Below, in pieces: positions 9,182 to 17,280 of a stretch of DNA of 64,000 nucleotides. The position numbers and the translations under genes were made by a program. The number at the start of each line of letters is the position of its first letter. Within the stretch, counting starts at the first letter, position 1. The stretch is from assembly GCF_004799285.1 (NCBI RefSeq), contig NZ_SSND01000004.1:186001-250000 (forward strand), given 5' to 3'. Source of the stretch: Aliigemmobacter aestuarii (GTDB lineage: Bacteria; Pseudomonadota; Alphaproteobacteria; Rhodobacterales; Rhodobacteraceae). The notes beneath the pieces were generated by a model that had not been told where the DNA came from, did no database searches, and saw only the letters and a program-made list of their open reading frames with translations.

Positions 9182-10339
9182 TCAGCCTGCGGCGCGACGG
9201 GCGCGCATCGCTTCGGCGAAGCGGTCGAACAGGTAATAGCTGTCCTGCGGGCCGGGGCTCGCCTCGGGGTGATACTGGACCGAGAAGACGGGCTTGCCTT
9301 CGACCCGGATCCCGCAATTCGTGCCGTCGAACAGCGAGACATGGGTTTCCTTCACGCCTGCGGGCAGGGTCTGGGCATCGACGGTGAAACCGTGGTTCAT
9401 CGAGGTGATTTCCACCTTGCCGGTTTCCACGTCCTTCACCGGGTGGTTCGCGCCATGGTGGCCGTGGCCCATCTTCACCGTCTTCGCGCCCAAGGCCAGC
9501 GCCAGCATCTGGTGGCCAAGGCAGATGCCGAACAGCGGCACATCGGCCTTCAGCACGTCGCGGATCATCGGCACGGCATAGGTGCCGGTCGCGGCCGGGT
9601 CGCCGGGACCGTTCGACAGGAACACGCCTTCGGGATTGTGGGCCAGAACCTCTTCGGCGGTGGCGGTGGCAGGCAGCACCGTCACCTCGCACCCCGCGCT
9701 GGCAAGGCAGCGCAGGATGTTGCGCTTGGCGCCGTAATCGACGGCGACGACGCGCAGTCCGGGCCCCTCGCGGCGGCTGTAGCCCTCGGGCCAGGCCCAG
9801 CGTTTTTCGTCCCAGCGGTAGGATTGCGCGCAGGTCACGTCCTTCGCAAGGTCAAGCCCGACAAGGCCCGACCAAGCGCGGGCCTTCGCCACCAGCGCCT
9901 CGATGTCGAAATTGCCGTCGGGGTCATGGGCCAGCGCCACGTTCGGCGCGCCCTGCTGGCGGATCGCCCGCGTCAGGCGGCGGGTGTCGATACCGCCGAT
10001 CCCGATCCGGCCCTTGGCCTTCATCCACAGTTCAAGGTCCGTCACCGCGCGCCAGTTCGACGGTTCGGTCGGGTCCCATTTCACCACCATCCCGGCGGCG
10101 ACCGGATCGGCGGTTTCGTCATCCTCGGGGGTCACGCCGACGTTGCCGATATGCGGGAAGGTAAAGGTGACGATCTGCCCCGCGTAGGAGGGATCGGTCA
10201 TGATCTCCTGATAGCCGGTCATCGCGGTGTTGAACACCAGTTCGGCAACCGTTTCCCCGGTCGCCCCGAAGCCGTGGCCATAGAAGACCGTCCCATCGGA
10301 CAGCGCGAGGCAGGCGGTGGGTTTCACGTTCTGTGGCAT
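9182..10339 (-). CDS. carA: Carbamoyl-phosphate synthase, small (glutaminase) subunit
   Basis: This subunit hydrolyses glutamine and passes ammonia to CarB for carbamoyl phosphate used in arginine and pyrimidine synthesis. The 385-residue length is normal. The N-terminal small-chain domain carries ALSDGTVFYGHGFG and FNTAMTGYQEIMTDPSYAGQ. The class I amidotransferase domain has VDYGAKRNILR, SNGPGDP, the nucleophile cysteine in FGICLGHQ (about residue 273) and the His/Glu pair in QYHPEASPGP. carB is not in the window. It is divergent to the YqeY gene. Identification is certain. Confidence 0.97.
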   Translation of the reverse strand: MPQNVKPTACLALSDGTVFYGHGFGATGETVAELVFNTAMTGYQEIMTDPSYAGQIVTFTFPHIGNVGVTPEDDETADPVAAGMVVKWDPTEPSNWRAVTDLELWMKAKGRIGIGGIDTRRLTRAIRQQGAPNVALAHDPDGNFDIEALVAKARAWSGLVGLDLAKDVTCAQSYRWDEKRWAWPEGYSRREGPGLRVVAVDYGAKRNILRCLASAGCEVTVLPATATAEEVLAHNPEGVFLSNGPGDPAATGTYAVPMIRDVLKADVPLFGICLGHQMLALALGAKTVKMGHGHHGANHPVKDVETGKVEITSMNHGFTVDAQTLPAGVKETHVSLFDGTNCGIRVEGKPVFSVQYHPEASPGPQDSYYLFDRFAEAMRARRAAG

Positions 10340-10530
10340 GGCGCGACTCTCCGGAGGATAAACGGCGGCAACCTACGGTCAGGGGGGGCTGGGGTCAACC
10401 CCGGATATCCGGCTGGAATCCAAAAAGGTTGTGCAATTATTTCAATGGGTTAATGGAATTGCGGCATGTTGTGTTACAGCCCGTGATCCTGTATGGTGCG
10501 GCTTCGGACAGCCATGGGGATGAATGACCG

Positions 10531-10989
10531 ATGACGTTGCGGGACCGGCTGCAAAGCGCGCTGAAAGACGCCATGAAAGCCAAGGAGGCCGACCGGCTTT
10601 CGACCCTGCGGCTGGTCAATGCCGCGATCAAGGACCGCGAGATCGCCTCGCGCAGCGATGGCGAGGCGGTGGAGGTCACCGATGCCGACATTCTGGCCAT
10701 CCTCGGCAAGATGGTGAAGCAGCGCCAGGAATCGGCCCGTGCCTATGAAGAGGGGGGGCGGCTGGAACTGGCGGAAAAGGAACTGGCCGAAATCACCGTG
10801 ATCGAGGAATTCCTGCCGCGCCAGCTTTCGGGCGACGAGATCGGCGGCGCGATTGACGCCGCGATCGCGGAAACCGGGGCGACCAGCATCCGCGACATGG
10901 GCAAGGTGATGGCGGTGCTGAAGGGCAAATACACCGGCCAGATGGATTTCGGCGCGGTGGGGCCGATGGTGAAGGACCGCCTGGCCTGA
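10531..10989 (+). CDS. GatB/YqeY domain protein
   Basis: This 152-residue protein matches the free-standing YqeY family, which is homologous to the C-terminal tail of the GatB subunit of tRNA amidotransferase. The typical features are TLRDRLQSALKDAMKAKEADRLSTLRLVNAAIKD at the N-terminus, ILGKMVKQRQESARAYEEGGR in the centre, and a C-terminal TSIRDMGKVMAVLKGKYTGQMDFG segment. These proteins are thought to bind tRNA or aid amidation, but no firm role is known. The gene stands alone with a 190-base divergent region shared with carA. Confidence 0.9.
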   Translation: MTLRDRLQSALKDAMKAKEADRLSTLRLVNAAIKDREIASRSDGEAVEVTDADILAILGKMVKQRQESARAYEEGGRLELAEKELAEITVIEEFLPRQLSGDEIGGAIDAAIAETGATSIRDMGKVMAVLKGKYTGQMDFGAVGPMVKDRLA

Positions 10990-11038
10990 TCCTGCGGCAG
11001 TCCGCGTTCAAGCCTCAGCCCTCGCCCCAGCCCAAGCC

Positions 11039-11524
11039 TCACCGCATTGCGCGGAGGCGCTGGCGCAGGTCCCATTCCAGCGCAAGGCGTTCGTCTTCGG
11101 TCAGGAACGCGCCCAGTTCCACTTCGCGCGGTCCGCCCCTGAGGGTCAGGTAATGCTTGACCGGCCCGCCGGTCTCGTGCCGTTCGACCTGCACCCAATG
11201 GGTGTTGGCCTGCCAGTCCTGCCGCTTGCCGCGCGGGCCGTGGCGGACCAGCGTGACCTGATCGGCGGTCAGGGTCAGGTCCTCGACGATTTCGGCATCG
11301 CGGTAGGATCGTTCCAGCGCCCACCAGATCGACAGAAGCGCCAGGAGAAGGAAGGGCAGCAGCCCCCACAGCACGGGCGAGCCGATCACCGCCGACAGCG
11401 GCACCAGGAGAAGCCCGGCGGTGGCGCCGATGAACCAGACCATGCCCCTTCGCGGAAGCGAACGGTAGGGCCACAGGTGCAGGCGTTGGGTGTCGTCCTG
11501 GGGGGGGAGCCATTCATAGGGCAT
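11039..11524 (-). CDS. DUF2244 membrane protein
   Basis: This 161-residue protein belongs to the DUF2244 family of alphaproteobacteria. It has a short basic lead (LWPYRSLPRRGMVWFIGATAG), two closely spaced membrane helices (LLLVPLSAVIGSPVLWGLLPFLLLALLSIWW, about residues 40-70), then a soluble C-terminal half with YRDAEIVEDLTLT and WQANTHWVQVERHE and the typical YLTLRGGPREVELGAFLTEDER ending. The start at 11524 (MPYEWLPP) is preferred to an in-frame upstream ATG, which adds a Pro/Gln-rich stretch lying in the intergenic repeat. It sits downstream of ctaD but beyond its terminator. The function is unknown. Confidence 0.8.
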   Translation of the reverse strand: MPYEWLPPQDDTQRLHLWPYRSLPRRGMVWFIGATAGLLLVPLSAVIGSPVLWGLLPFLLLALLSIWWALERSYRDAEIVEDLTLTADQVTLVRHGPRGKRQDWQANTHWVQVERHETGGPVKHYLTLRGGPREVELGAFLTEDERLALEWDLRQRLRAMR

Positions 11525-11561
11525 GGGTGCGGGATCGGTTCGTCGTTGTTGGCGAGGGAAA

Positions 11562-11631
11562 GGGGGCGCTTCGCCCCCCTCTGGCCCTTGCGGGCCATTC
11601 ACCCCCAGAGGGTATTTCGTTCAGGTTGAAG
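11562..11631 (+). repeat. Intergenic repeat, copy 3
   Basis: An AGGGGGCG/CGCCCCC hairpin (11562-11578) is followed by a second small hairpin (GGCCCTTGCGGGCC) and then TTCACCCCCAGAGGGTATTT and CAGGTTGAAG. The order and spacing of elements match copy 1 at 2625-2692. Confidence 0.6.
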
Positions 11632-11663
11632 GGCAAGGCCCGGATGCGGTTCGTGCAATGCAA

Positions 11664-11689
11664 AAGGCCCCGGATTTCTCCGGGGCCTT
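11664..11689 (-). terminator. Rho-independent terminator of ctaD
   Basis: A perfect 10-bp stem AAGGCCCCGG/CCGGGGCCTT with a 6-base loop lies about 20 bases past the ctaD stop; read leftward it ends in a T run. Confidence 0.85.
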
Positions 11690-11706
11690 CGGGTTTCGGG
11701 ATCGCC

Positions 11707-13374
11707 TCAGTGGGCGTGGCCCTTGTCCCAGTCCTCACGCTTCGGCAGCTGCTCGAACGTGTGTTCCGGCGGCGGCGAGGGCAGCGTCCATTCCAGCGTG
11801 TCGGCGTATTCGTTCCAGTAGTTGTTCTCGGTCACGCGGCGACCGGCGAACAGCGTGTAGAACACGATGCCGATGAACAGCAGGAACGAGGCGAAGGACA
11901 GCATCGCACCCATCGACGAGATCTTGTTCCAGTAGGCGAAAGCCTCGGGATAGTCGATGTAGCGGCGCGGCATGCCCTGACGGCCCAGGAAGTGCTGCGG
12001 GAAGAAGGTGATGTTCACGCCGATGAAGAACATCCAGAAGTGCACCTTGCCCCAGAATTCCGGGTACTGGCGCCCCGACATCTTGCCGATCCAGAAGTAG
12101 ATGCCGGCGAAGATGGTGAAGGCCGCGCCCATCGACATGGTGTAGTGGAAGTGAGCCACGACATAATAGGTGTCGTGATAGGCACGGTCCACGCCCGCCT
12201 GGCTCAGCACGATGCCGGTGACGCCGCCGATCGTGAAGAGGATCAGGAAGCCCATGGCGAACAGCATCGGCGTCTTGAACTCGATCGAGCCGCCCCACAT
12301 CGTCGCGATCCACGAGAAGATCTTGATGCCGGTGGGCACCGCGATGACCATCGTGGCAAGCATGAAGTAGGACTGCTGGGTCAGCGACATGCCGACGGTG
12401 TACATGTGGTGCGCCCAGACGACGAAGCCCAGAACGCCGATCGCCACCATCGCATAGACCATCGGCAGGTAGCCGAAGATCGGCTTGCGCGAGAAGGTCG
12501 CGATGACCTGGCTGGCGATGCCGAAGCCAGGCACGATCACGATGTACACTTCCGGATGGCCGAAGAACCACAGGATGTGCTGATAGAGGATCGGGTCACC
12601 GCCGCCCGAGGGCGAGAAGAAGGTGGTGCCGAAGTTCCGGTCGGTCAGCAGCATGGTGATGGCGCCGGCCAGCACCGGCAGGGCCAGCAGGATCAGCCAC
12701 GCGGTCACGAAGATCGACCAGGCGAACAGCGGGACCTTGTGCATGGTCATGCCCGGCGCGCGCATGTTCAGGAAGGTGGTGATGATGTTGATCGCGCCAA
12801 GGATCGACGAGGCACCCGACAGGTGCACCGCGAAGATGGCGAGGTCCATCGAATAGCCCGCCTCGTTGGTCGAGAGCGGCGGATAAAGCACCCAGCCCAC
12901 GCCCGAACCAAGCTGGTCGTTGCCGCCCGGCGCCAGCATCGAGGCCACGCCAAGCGAGACGCCCGCGACATAAAGCCAGTAGCTGAGGTTGTTCATGCGC
13001 GGGAAGGCCATGTCCGGCGCGCCGATCTGGAGCGGCATGAAATAGTTGCCGAAGCCGCCGAACATCGCCGGAATGACGACGAAGAACATCATCAGGACGC
13101 CGTGATAGGTGATCATCACATTCCAGAGGTGTCCGTTCGGGGTGCAGGCCTCGCCCGAGGCGATGAAGCGCGCGCCTTCAAGGCACATGTACTGCACGCC
13201 GGGCTCCATCAGCTCCAGCCGCATGTAGACGGTGAAAATGACCGAGATCAGGCCGACAAGCCCGCCGGTGAAAAGATAAAGGATACCGATATCCTTGTGG
13301 TTCGTGGACATGAACCAGCGGGTGAAGAACCCGCGGTCGTCATGTTCGTGGCCATGAATGGCTGCGTCGGCCAT
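11707..13374 (-). CDS. ctaD: Cytochrome c oxidase subunit I (aa3 type)
   Basis: The 555-residue catalytic subunit carries low-spin haem a, haem a3 and CuB and spans the membrane 12 times. Visible landmarks are [16 protein letters not shown] at the N-terminus, [25 protein letters not shown] in helix II with the haem a ligand, [12 protein letters not shown]-type [17 protein letters not shown] with the CuB His and cross-linked Tyr, the K-channel [16 protein letters not shown] region, and [10 protein letters not shown] with the haem ligands. It is transcribed alone; the genes for subunits II and III are elsewhere. A perfect FNR box lies about 111 bases upstream of the start. Next door is a cytochrome c gene, as at the Paracoccus ctaDII-cycA locus. 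Confidence 0.98.
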   Translation of the reverse strand: MADAAIHGHEHDDRGFFTRWFMSTNHKDIGILYLFTGGLVGLISVIFTVYMRLELMEPGVQYMCLEGARFIASGEACTPNGHLWNVMITYHGVLMMFFVVIPAMFGGFGNYFMPLQIGAPDMAFPRMNNLSYWLYVAGVSLGVASMLAPGGNDQLGSGVGWVLYPPLSTNEAGYSMDLAIFAVHLSGASSILGAINIITTFLNMRAPGMTMHKVPLFAWSIFVTAWLILLALPVLAGAITMLLTDRNFGTTFFSPSGGGDPILYQHILWFFGHPEVYIVIVPGFGIASQVIATFSRKPIFGYLPMVYAMVAIGVLGFVVWAHHMYTVGMSLTQQSYFMLATMVIAVPTGIKIFSWIATMWGGSIEFKTPMLFAMGFLILFTIGGVTGIVLSQAGVDRAYHDTYYVVAHFHYTMSMGAAFTIFAGIYFWIGKMSGRQYPEFWGKVHFWMFFIGVNITFFPQHFLGRQGMPRRYIDYPEAFAYWNKISSMGAMLSFASFLLFIGIVFYTLFAGRRVTENNYWNEYADTLEWTLPSPPPEHTFEQLPKREDWDKGHAH

Positions 13375-13478
13375 GCCTGCCTCCCGTTCGCGTTACGATG
13401 GGATCGTTGCGGATGGAATCCGCCCGATCATTGCATTCCGTTTCTAGAATGCCTCTGCGGGGGCGGCAATGCAGGAGT

Positions 13479-13492
13479 TTGATCTGGATCAA
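13479..13492. promoter_or_regulatory. Perfect FNR/FnrL box upstream of ctaD
   Basis: TTGAT-CTGG-ATCAA is an exact match to the FNR consensus TTGAT-N4-ATCAA. Its centre is about 111 bases before the ctaD start codon. Oxygen-dependent control of the oxidase gene is inferred. Confidence 0.75.
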
Positions 13493-13647
13493 AATAATTT
13501 GTCGCACCCCCCTTGCGCAGGGGCGATGGAATTCCGTGGCCCCGAACCGGGGTGGCAGGGAGGCAGGCGGGGAGGCGGGCGGGGAGGCGGAAAGCAGAAC
13601 GCGCGGCCCTTGCGGACCGCGCGTCGATGGATGGCCGCGGCCGTCGA

Positions 13648-14073
13648 TCAGTTGCTGGCAGCCGGGGCGACCGAGGCCAGATAGGCGGCCATGTCCTCGC
13701 TGCCCTTGGCCAGCTTGAAGGTCATCTTCGACTTGGCGCCTGCGTCGCCGGTCTTGTCCTTCAGCCAGGCGGCCGGGTCGACCAGGTAGGCGGCCAGTTC
13801 GGCTTCGTCCCAGGCCATGCCGGTCGCGCCGACGGCGACGATCGAGTCGCCATACTTGAAGTCGGCGACCGAACCGACCTGGCGGCCGATCACGCCATAG
13901 AGGTTCGGACCGGTCTTGCCGCCCTTCTGGATTTCGGTGCCGTCATCGGCCACGATCATGTGGCAGGCCTTGCACTTCTTGAACTCGGCCTCGCCCTTGG
14001 CGGCATCGCCCGAGGCGAAGGCAGGGGCGGCGAGGGCAAGAGCTGCGACCGTGGCGGACAGGATGAGTTTCAT
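13648..14073 (-). CDS. Periplasmic class I cytochrome c (c2/c550-like)
   Basis: This 141-residue exported protein has a signal peptide ending APAFA-SGDAAKG, then the haem-binding CKACH motif about 35 residues in. A class I cytochrome core follows, with KTGPNLYGVIGRQVGS, FKYGDSIVAVG and a probable methionine ligand in SKMTFKLAK. It should carry electrons from the bc1 complex to the oxidase. Position next to ctaD resembles Paracoccus cycA (cytochrome c550), but this protein lacks a long C-terminal extension, so I leave the symbol open. A perfect FNR box lies about 117 bases upstream of its start. Confidence 0.9.
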   Translation of the reverse strand: MKLILSATVAALALAAPAFASGDAAKGEAEFKKCKACHMIVADDGTEIQKGGKTGPNLYGVIGRQVGSVADFKYGDSIVAVGATGMAWDEAELAAYLVDPAAWLKDKTGDAGAKSKMTFKLAKGSEDMAAYLASVAPAASN

Positions 14074-14183
14074 CGGTTTGATCCCTTACAGTTCGTGGCG
14101 ACGCGCGCGCTGCGCGTTGGGTGCCTTCATAGCGAACCGGGCCGCGATAGTCGATTCAATTCCCTGAGACAGTGTGTCGCTGA

Positions 14184-14197
14184 TTGATAATTATCAA
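14184..14197. promoter_or_regulatory. Perfect FNR/FnrL box upstream of the cytochrome c gene
   Basis: TTGAT-AATT-ATCAA matches the FNR consensus exactly and overlaps the lipB stop codon. Its centre is about 117 bases before the cytochrome c start codon, nearly the same distance as for the box before ctaD. Confidence 0.75.
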
Positions 14198-14886
14198 CCG
14201 TTGCAGGCGAAAAGCGGCCTGCCGGTTTCGGAAGGGTCATCGGGGAAATGGCGCGGGAATGTGGCCACCAGCGCCGCGTCCAGATCGGCCATCGTCACGG
14301 GCAGGCCAAGATCGACGAGGCTGGTCACGCCGTGGTCGCGGATGCCACAGGGAACGATGCCGGAAAAATGCGACAGGTCCGGCTCCACGTTGATCGAAAT
14401 GCCGTGAAAGCTGACCCAGCGGCGCAGCTTGATGCCGATGGCGGCAATCTTGTCCTCGGCCGGGGTGCCGTCGGGATTGGCGGGGCGGTCGGGGCGCGTG
14501 ACCCAGACGCCGACCCGACCGGGACGGATCTCGCCCCGGATGTTGAATTCGGCCAGCGTGTCGATCACCCAGTTTTCCAGATGGCGCACGAAGCAGCGCA
14601 CGTCCCGCCCGCGACGGTTCAGGTCGAGCATCGTGTAGACGACGCGCTGGCCTGGGCCGTGATAGGTATATTGCCCGCCACGGCCTGCGACATGCACGGG
14701 AAAGCGGTTCGGGTCTGTCAGGTCCTCGGTCCGGGCCGAGGTGCCCGCAGTATACAGCGGCGGGTGTTCCAGAAGCCAGATCGCCTCGTCCGCCCGGCCC
14801 TCGGCGATGGCCGCGGCGCGCGCCTCCATCGCGGCGAGGGTTTCGGCATAGGGCGAAAGCCCTTCAAGGGTTGTCCATTCCACCAT
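14194..14886 (-). CDS. lipB: Octanoyl-[ACP]:protein N-octanoyltransferase
   Basis: LipB moves octanoyl groups from acyl carrier protein to lipoyl domains of 2-oxoacid dehydrogenases. The 230-residue protein shows [56 protein letters not shown] with the active-site lysine, and [17 protein letters not shown] with the catalytic cysteine. Translation from 14886 (MVEWTTLEG) is preferred; an upstream ATG adds 19 residues that overlap the divergent promoter of the peptidoglycan-binding gene. Its last codons overlap an FNR box serving the cytochrome c gene. Confidence 0.95.
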   Translation of the reverse strand: MVEWTTLEGLSPYAETLAAMEARAAAIAEGRADEAIWLLEHPPLYTAGTSARTEDLTDPNRFPVHVAGRGGQYTYHGPGQRVVYTMLDLNRRGRDVRCFVRHLENWVIDTLAEFNIRGEIRPGRVGVWVTRPDRPANPDGTPAEDKIAAIGIKLRRWVSFHGISINVEPDLSHFSGIVPCGIRDHGVTSLVDLGLPVTMADLDAALVATFPRHFPDDPSETGRPLFACNG

Positions 14887-14996
14887 GATCCAGCCGGTTC
14901 CTGCCTGCGCCCCTTCCCCAGAAAGGGCTTTGTCGGGGGGCAAGTTATGTTAGCCTGACCGCAAAGGTCCATAAGCCATTTTCCGGGAGGTGCATT

Positions 14997-16658
14997 GTGC
15001 GTGTGAAGCATCGGGTCAAGCATGTTGTCGCGACGGCGCTTTTCGGTTCGGTCCTGGCCTTGCCCGCCGAACCGGCCCTGGCCTGGAAGGTCAATGGCCC
15101 TGCCGGAGGGATTGGGGGCATGCATGGCCCGATCCTCGTGCAGGAAACGGCGCCGGCGCAGCGGGCGAAGAACCGCGAGGTGCAGACTGCCCTGAAATTC
15201 TTCAAATACCCCGTGGGCCCCGCCGATGGCGAGATGGGCCCCAAGACACGGGATGCGATCAGGCGTTTCCAGAGGACGCTTGGCTATCCGCAGACCGGCA
15301 ACATCTCGGACCATGAACGCAAGATCCTGATCGCGGCCTATCACCGGGCGCGGGCGGGTGGCCCGGTCGTCGCCGAAATCATCGCGACCCATCCGCGCGG
15401 GTTGCGGGGGCTTCTGTTCGTGCAGCGCGACGAGATGGCGGGGCTCGCCAAGCCTCCGGCCGGCGCGGTCGCAGGGGCAGGGGCCGCCGCTGCGGTTCCT
15501 CAGGCCCCTGCGCCGGTGGAGCCGCCCGCCGAACCGCCCGCACCGGCGGTTGCCGCCGCCCCCGCGCCGGCACCCGAACCAGCACCCGAACCCGCCGCGC
15601 CTGCGCTGCCCTCGCTGTTCGGCAGTTCGGGGCTTACTGTGTCGCTGGCCTCGCATTGCGCTCAGGTCGAGGCCGAGGCCGAAGCCGCCGGGGGCCGGGT
15701 CACGACCGGCACGATGACCGACCCGAATCGCGCGCTGGCCGAACAGTTCTGTCTGACCCGTGCGCATGTGATGGCCGAGGGCGAGGCGCAGGCGCGCAAT
15801 GTCCCCGGCTTCACCCCGCAGCAGATCGCCGAACAATGCGCGGCCTTCGGGCCGGTGATGAAGGATCATGTGGCCGCCCTTTCGCTGGCTTCCGCGTCCG
15901 AGGTGCTGGACGGCGTGGACAATTTCGTCCTCCAAAGCGGGATGGCCCCCGCGCAGCTTTCGGCGACCGCGCGCATCTGTCTTGGGGTGGGATATGGCAG
16001 CGACGACATGGAGGTGGCCGTCGGTTCCGCGCTGATCCTCTCATCGCTGGGTGAACTGGCCTATGCGGAACTGCTGGGTCACCACCTGTCACAGGGCTTC
16101 GGGGCCAGCCGCCGCGCCGACCTGGCGCTGGAATGGTACGAACTGGGCGGCGCACCGGGGCTGGTGCCGGGGATGCCCGAACGGGACGAACTGGTGCTTC
16201 AGGCCGCGCTTGCGATCAACGGGCTGTTCGACCCGGCGCCCGCCGCGCTGCCGGTGTTTCCCGTGCCCGAAGAGCCGTTGGCGGAAGAGCCGCTGGCCCA
16301 AGAGCCGCCGGCAGAAGAGCCAATCGTCGAAGCTCCGGCCGATCCCGCCGCCGAAACGCCTGCGCCCGAAGACCCCGGGCCCGAAGACCCCGCGCCCGAA
16401 GACCCCGCGCCCGAAGACCCCGCGCCCGAGGCGGCGGTGACAGATATACCCGAGGCCGAACCCGCGGCGGAACCCGCAGCCGAACCCACAGCCGAACCCG
16501 CGGCGGAACCCGCAGCCGAACCCTTGCCCGAGGCTGTGGCGACCATCGCGCCCGAAGCGCCACCAGCGCAACCGGATCCGGATGAAGGTCGGTCGACCGG
16601 GGCGCTTTCGGCGGTGTCGGCGGTGGCGCGCCTTCCCTATGTCATCTTCGGCGATTGA
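14997..16658 (+). CDS. Exported peptidoglycan-binding protein with Pro/Glu/Ala repeats
   Basis: This 553-residue secreted protein starts at a GTG preceded by GGGAGG. After a signal peptide (ALPAEPALA) a PG_binding_1 domain covers about residues 55-105 (EVQTALKFFKYPVGPADGEMGPKTRDAIRRFQ). A Pro/Ala linker (about 155-200) follows. A conserved-looking Cys-containing domain then spans residues about 215-400 (SHCAQVEAEAEAAGG, QFCLTRAHVMAEG, ARICLGVGYGSDDMEVA). A long acidic tail of PEDPA and AEPA repeats is next, and a last hydrophobic-basic VARLPYVIFGD end. It is probably a periplasmic cell-wall protein. The function beyond peptidoglycan binding is unknown. Confidence 0.8.
   Translation: MRVKHRVKHVVATALFGSVLALPAEPALAWKVNGPAGGIGGMHGPILVQETAPAQRAKNREVQTALKFFKYPVGPADGEMGPKTRDAIRRFQRTLGYPQTGNISDHERKILIAAYHRARAGGPVVAEIIATHPRGLRGLLFVQRDEMAGLAKPPAGAVAGAGAAAAVPQAPAPVEPPAEPPAPAVAAAPAPAPEPAPEPAAPALPSLFGSSGLTVSLASHCAQVEAEAEAAGGRVTTGTMTDPNRALAEQFCLTRAHVMAEGEAQARNVPGFTPQQIAEQCAAFGPVMKDHVAALSLASASEVLDGVDNFVLQSGMAPAQLSATARICLGVGYGSDDMEVAVGSALILSSLGELAYAELLGHHLSQGFGASRRADLALEWYELGGAPGLVPGMPERDELVLQAALAINGLFDPAPAALPVFPVPEEPLAEEPLAQEPPAEEPIVEAPADPAAETPAPEDPGPEDPAPEDPAPEDPAPEAAVTDIPEAEPAAEPAAEPTAEPAAEPAAEPLPEAVATIAPEAPPAQPDPDEGRSTGALSAVSAVARLPYVIFGD
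16365..16430 (+). repeat. 15-bp tandem repeat inside the peptidoglycan-binding gene
   Basis: Four consecutive copies of CCCGAAGACCCCGCG and a partial fifth encode PEDPA units. The first copy differs by one base, so length variation between strains is plausible. Confidence 0.85.
16453..16524 (+). repeat. 12-bp imperfect tandem repeat (AEPA units)
   Basis: About six copies of a 12-base unit of the type GAACCCGCGGCG encode alternating AEPA/AEPT residues directly after the PEDPA block. Confidence 0.75.
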
Positions 16659-16787
16659 GCCCCGGACGGGGCGGGTGGCGGGGCGGCCTCGGTCGCCCCG
16701 GCGTTCCGCGCGAGGGGCGCAAGATTCCCTCTTTTCATCCCCGCGCGGCTTCGCTAAACAGCCGCGGACTACCAGAGATCAGATCGT

Positions 16788-16874
16788 GCGGATGTGGCGG
16801 AATTGGTAGACGCGCAGCGTTGAGGTCGCTGTGGGGTAACTCCCGTGAAGGTTCGAGTCCTTTCATCCGCACCA
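16788..16874 (+). tRNA. tRNA-Leu (anticodon GAG)
   Basis: The 87-base gene has a 7-bp acceptor stem GCGGATG/CATCCGC, encoded CCA, and the TTCGAGT T-loop. The D-arm is AATTGGTAGACGC, and the anticodon loop TTGAGGT holds GAG at 16822-16824, closed by CAGCG/CGCTG. A long variable arm is present, as expected of leucine tRNAs. Confidence 0.95.
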
Positions 16875-17280
16875 CTGGCAGCCGCAAGGCGCAACTGATC
16901 CGGCGGCACTGCACCCCCCTCAGCCCTTCTGAAGCAACCGTTTCCCAAGTCGCGTTCGCGCCCTTGCACGTCGGGCGATCGGGTCGTGCGTCAAGGTCCC
17001 GGTTGTTAGCGCAAGACAGATTCGACGCGCGTCGCTCGCGGGCCGCAATTGCGCCTGCCCGGCCCCCTCGATCGGACGAAATTGCCGGGGCGACGCAAAG
17101 GCATTTTGAACAATCTGCCTTTGAAACGGCCGTTTTTCGGTCGATCTGCCTGCGGAGGTCGCTTTGGCGTGCTCATCAGGTCGTTTCCTGACAAGGCCGT
17201 TGCAATGGATAGTGCATTCCGCTTAATTCGGAACACAAGATCAAGCGCAGCACGAGCTGCCGGACCACGGGGAGACTGGA
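16875..17280. other. 406-base region without a recognised gene
   Basis: No convincing coding sequence is seen. The region should hold the promoter of the ABC operon that begins at 17281. It contains a perfect 12-base palindrome AAACGGCCGTTT at 17124-17135, a possible operator, and GGGGAGACTGGA as ribosome-binding region. Confidence 0.5.

Noticed and set aside
11527-13482. 651-residue plus-strand open frame opposite ctaD
   Set aside because: His/Arg/Asp-rich mirror of ctaD codons with no homology.
13550-13590. G-rich run of GGGAGGC and GGGCGGGGAGGC units, possible G-quadruplex
   Set aside because: It lies in the short ctaD-cytochrome c gap and is imperfect; base composition alone could explain it.
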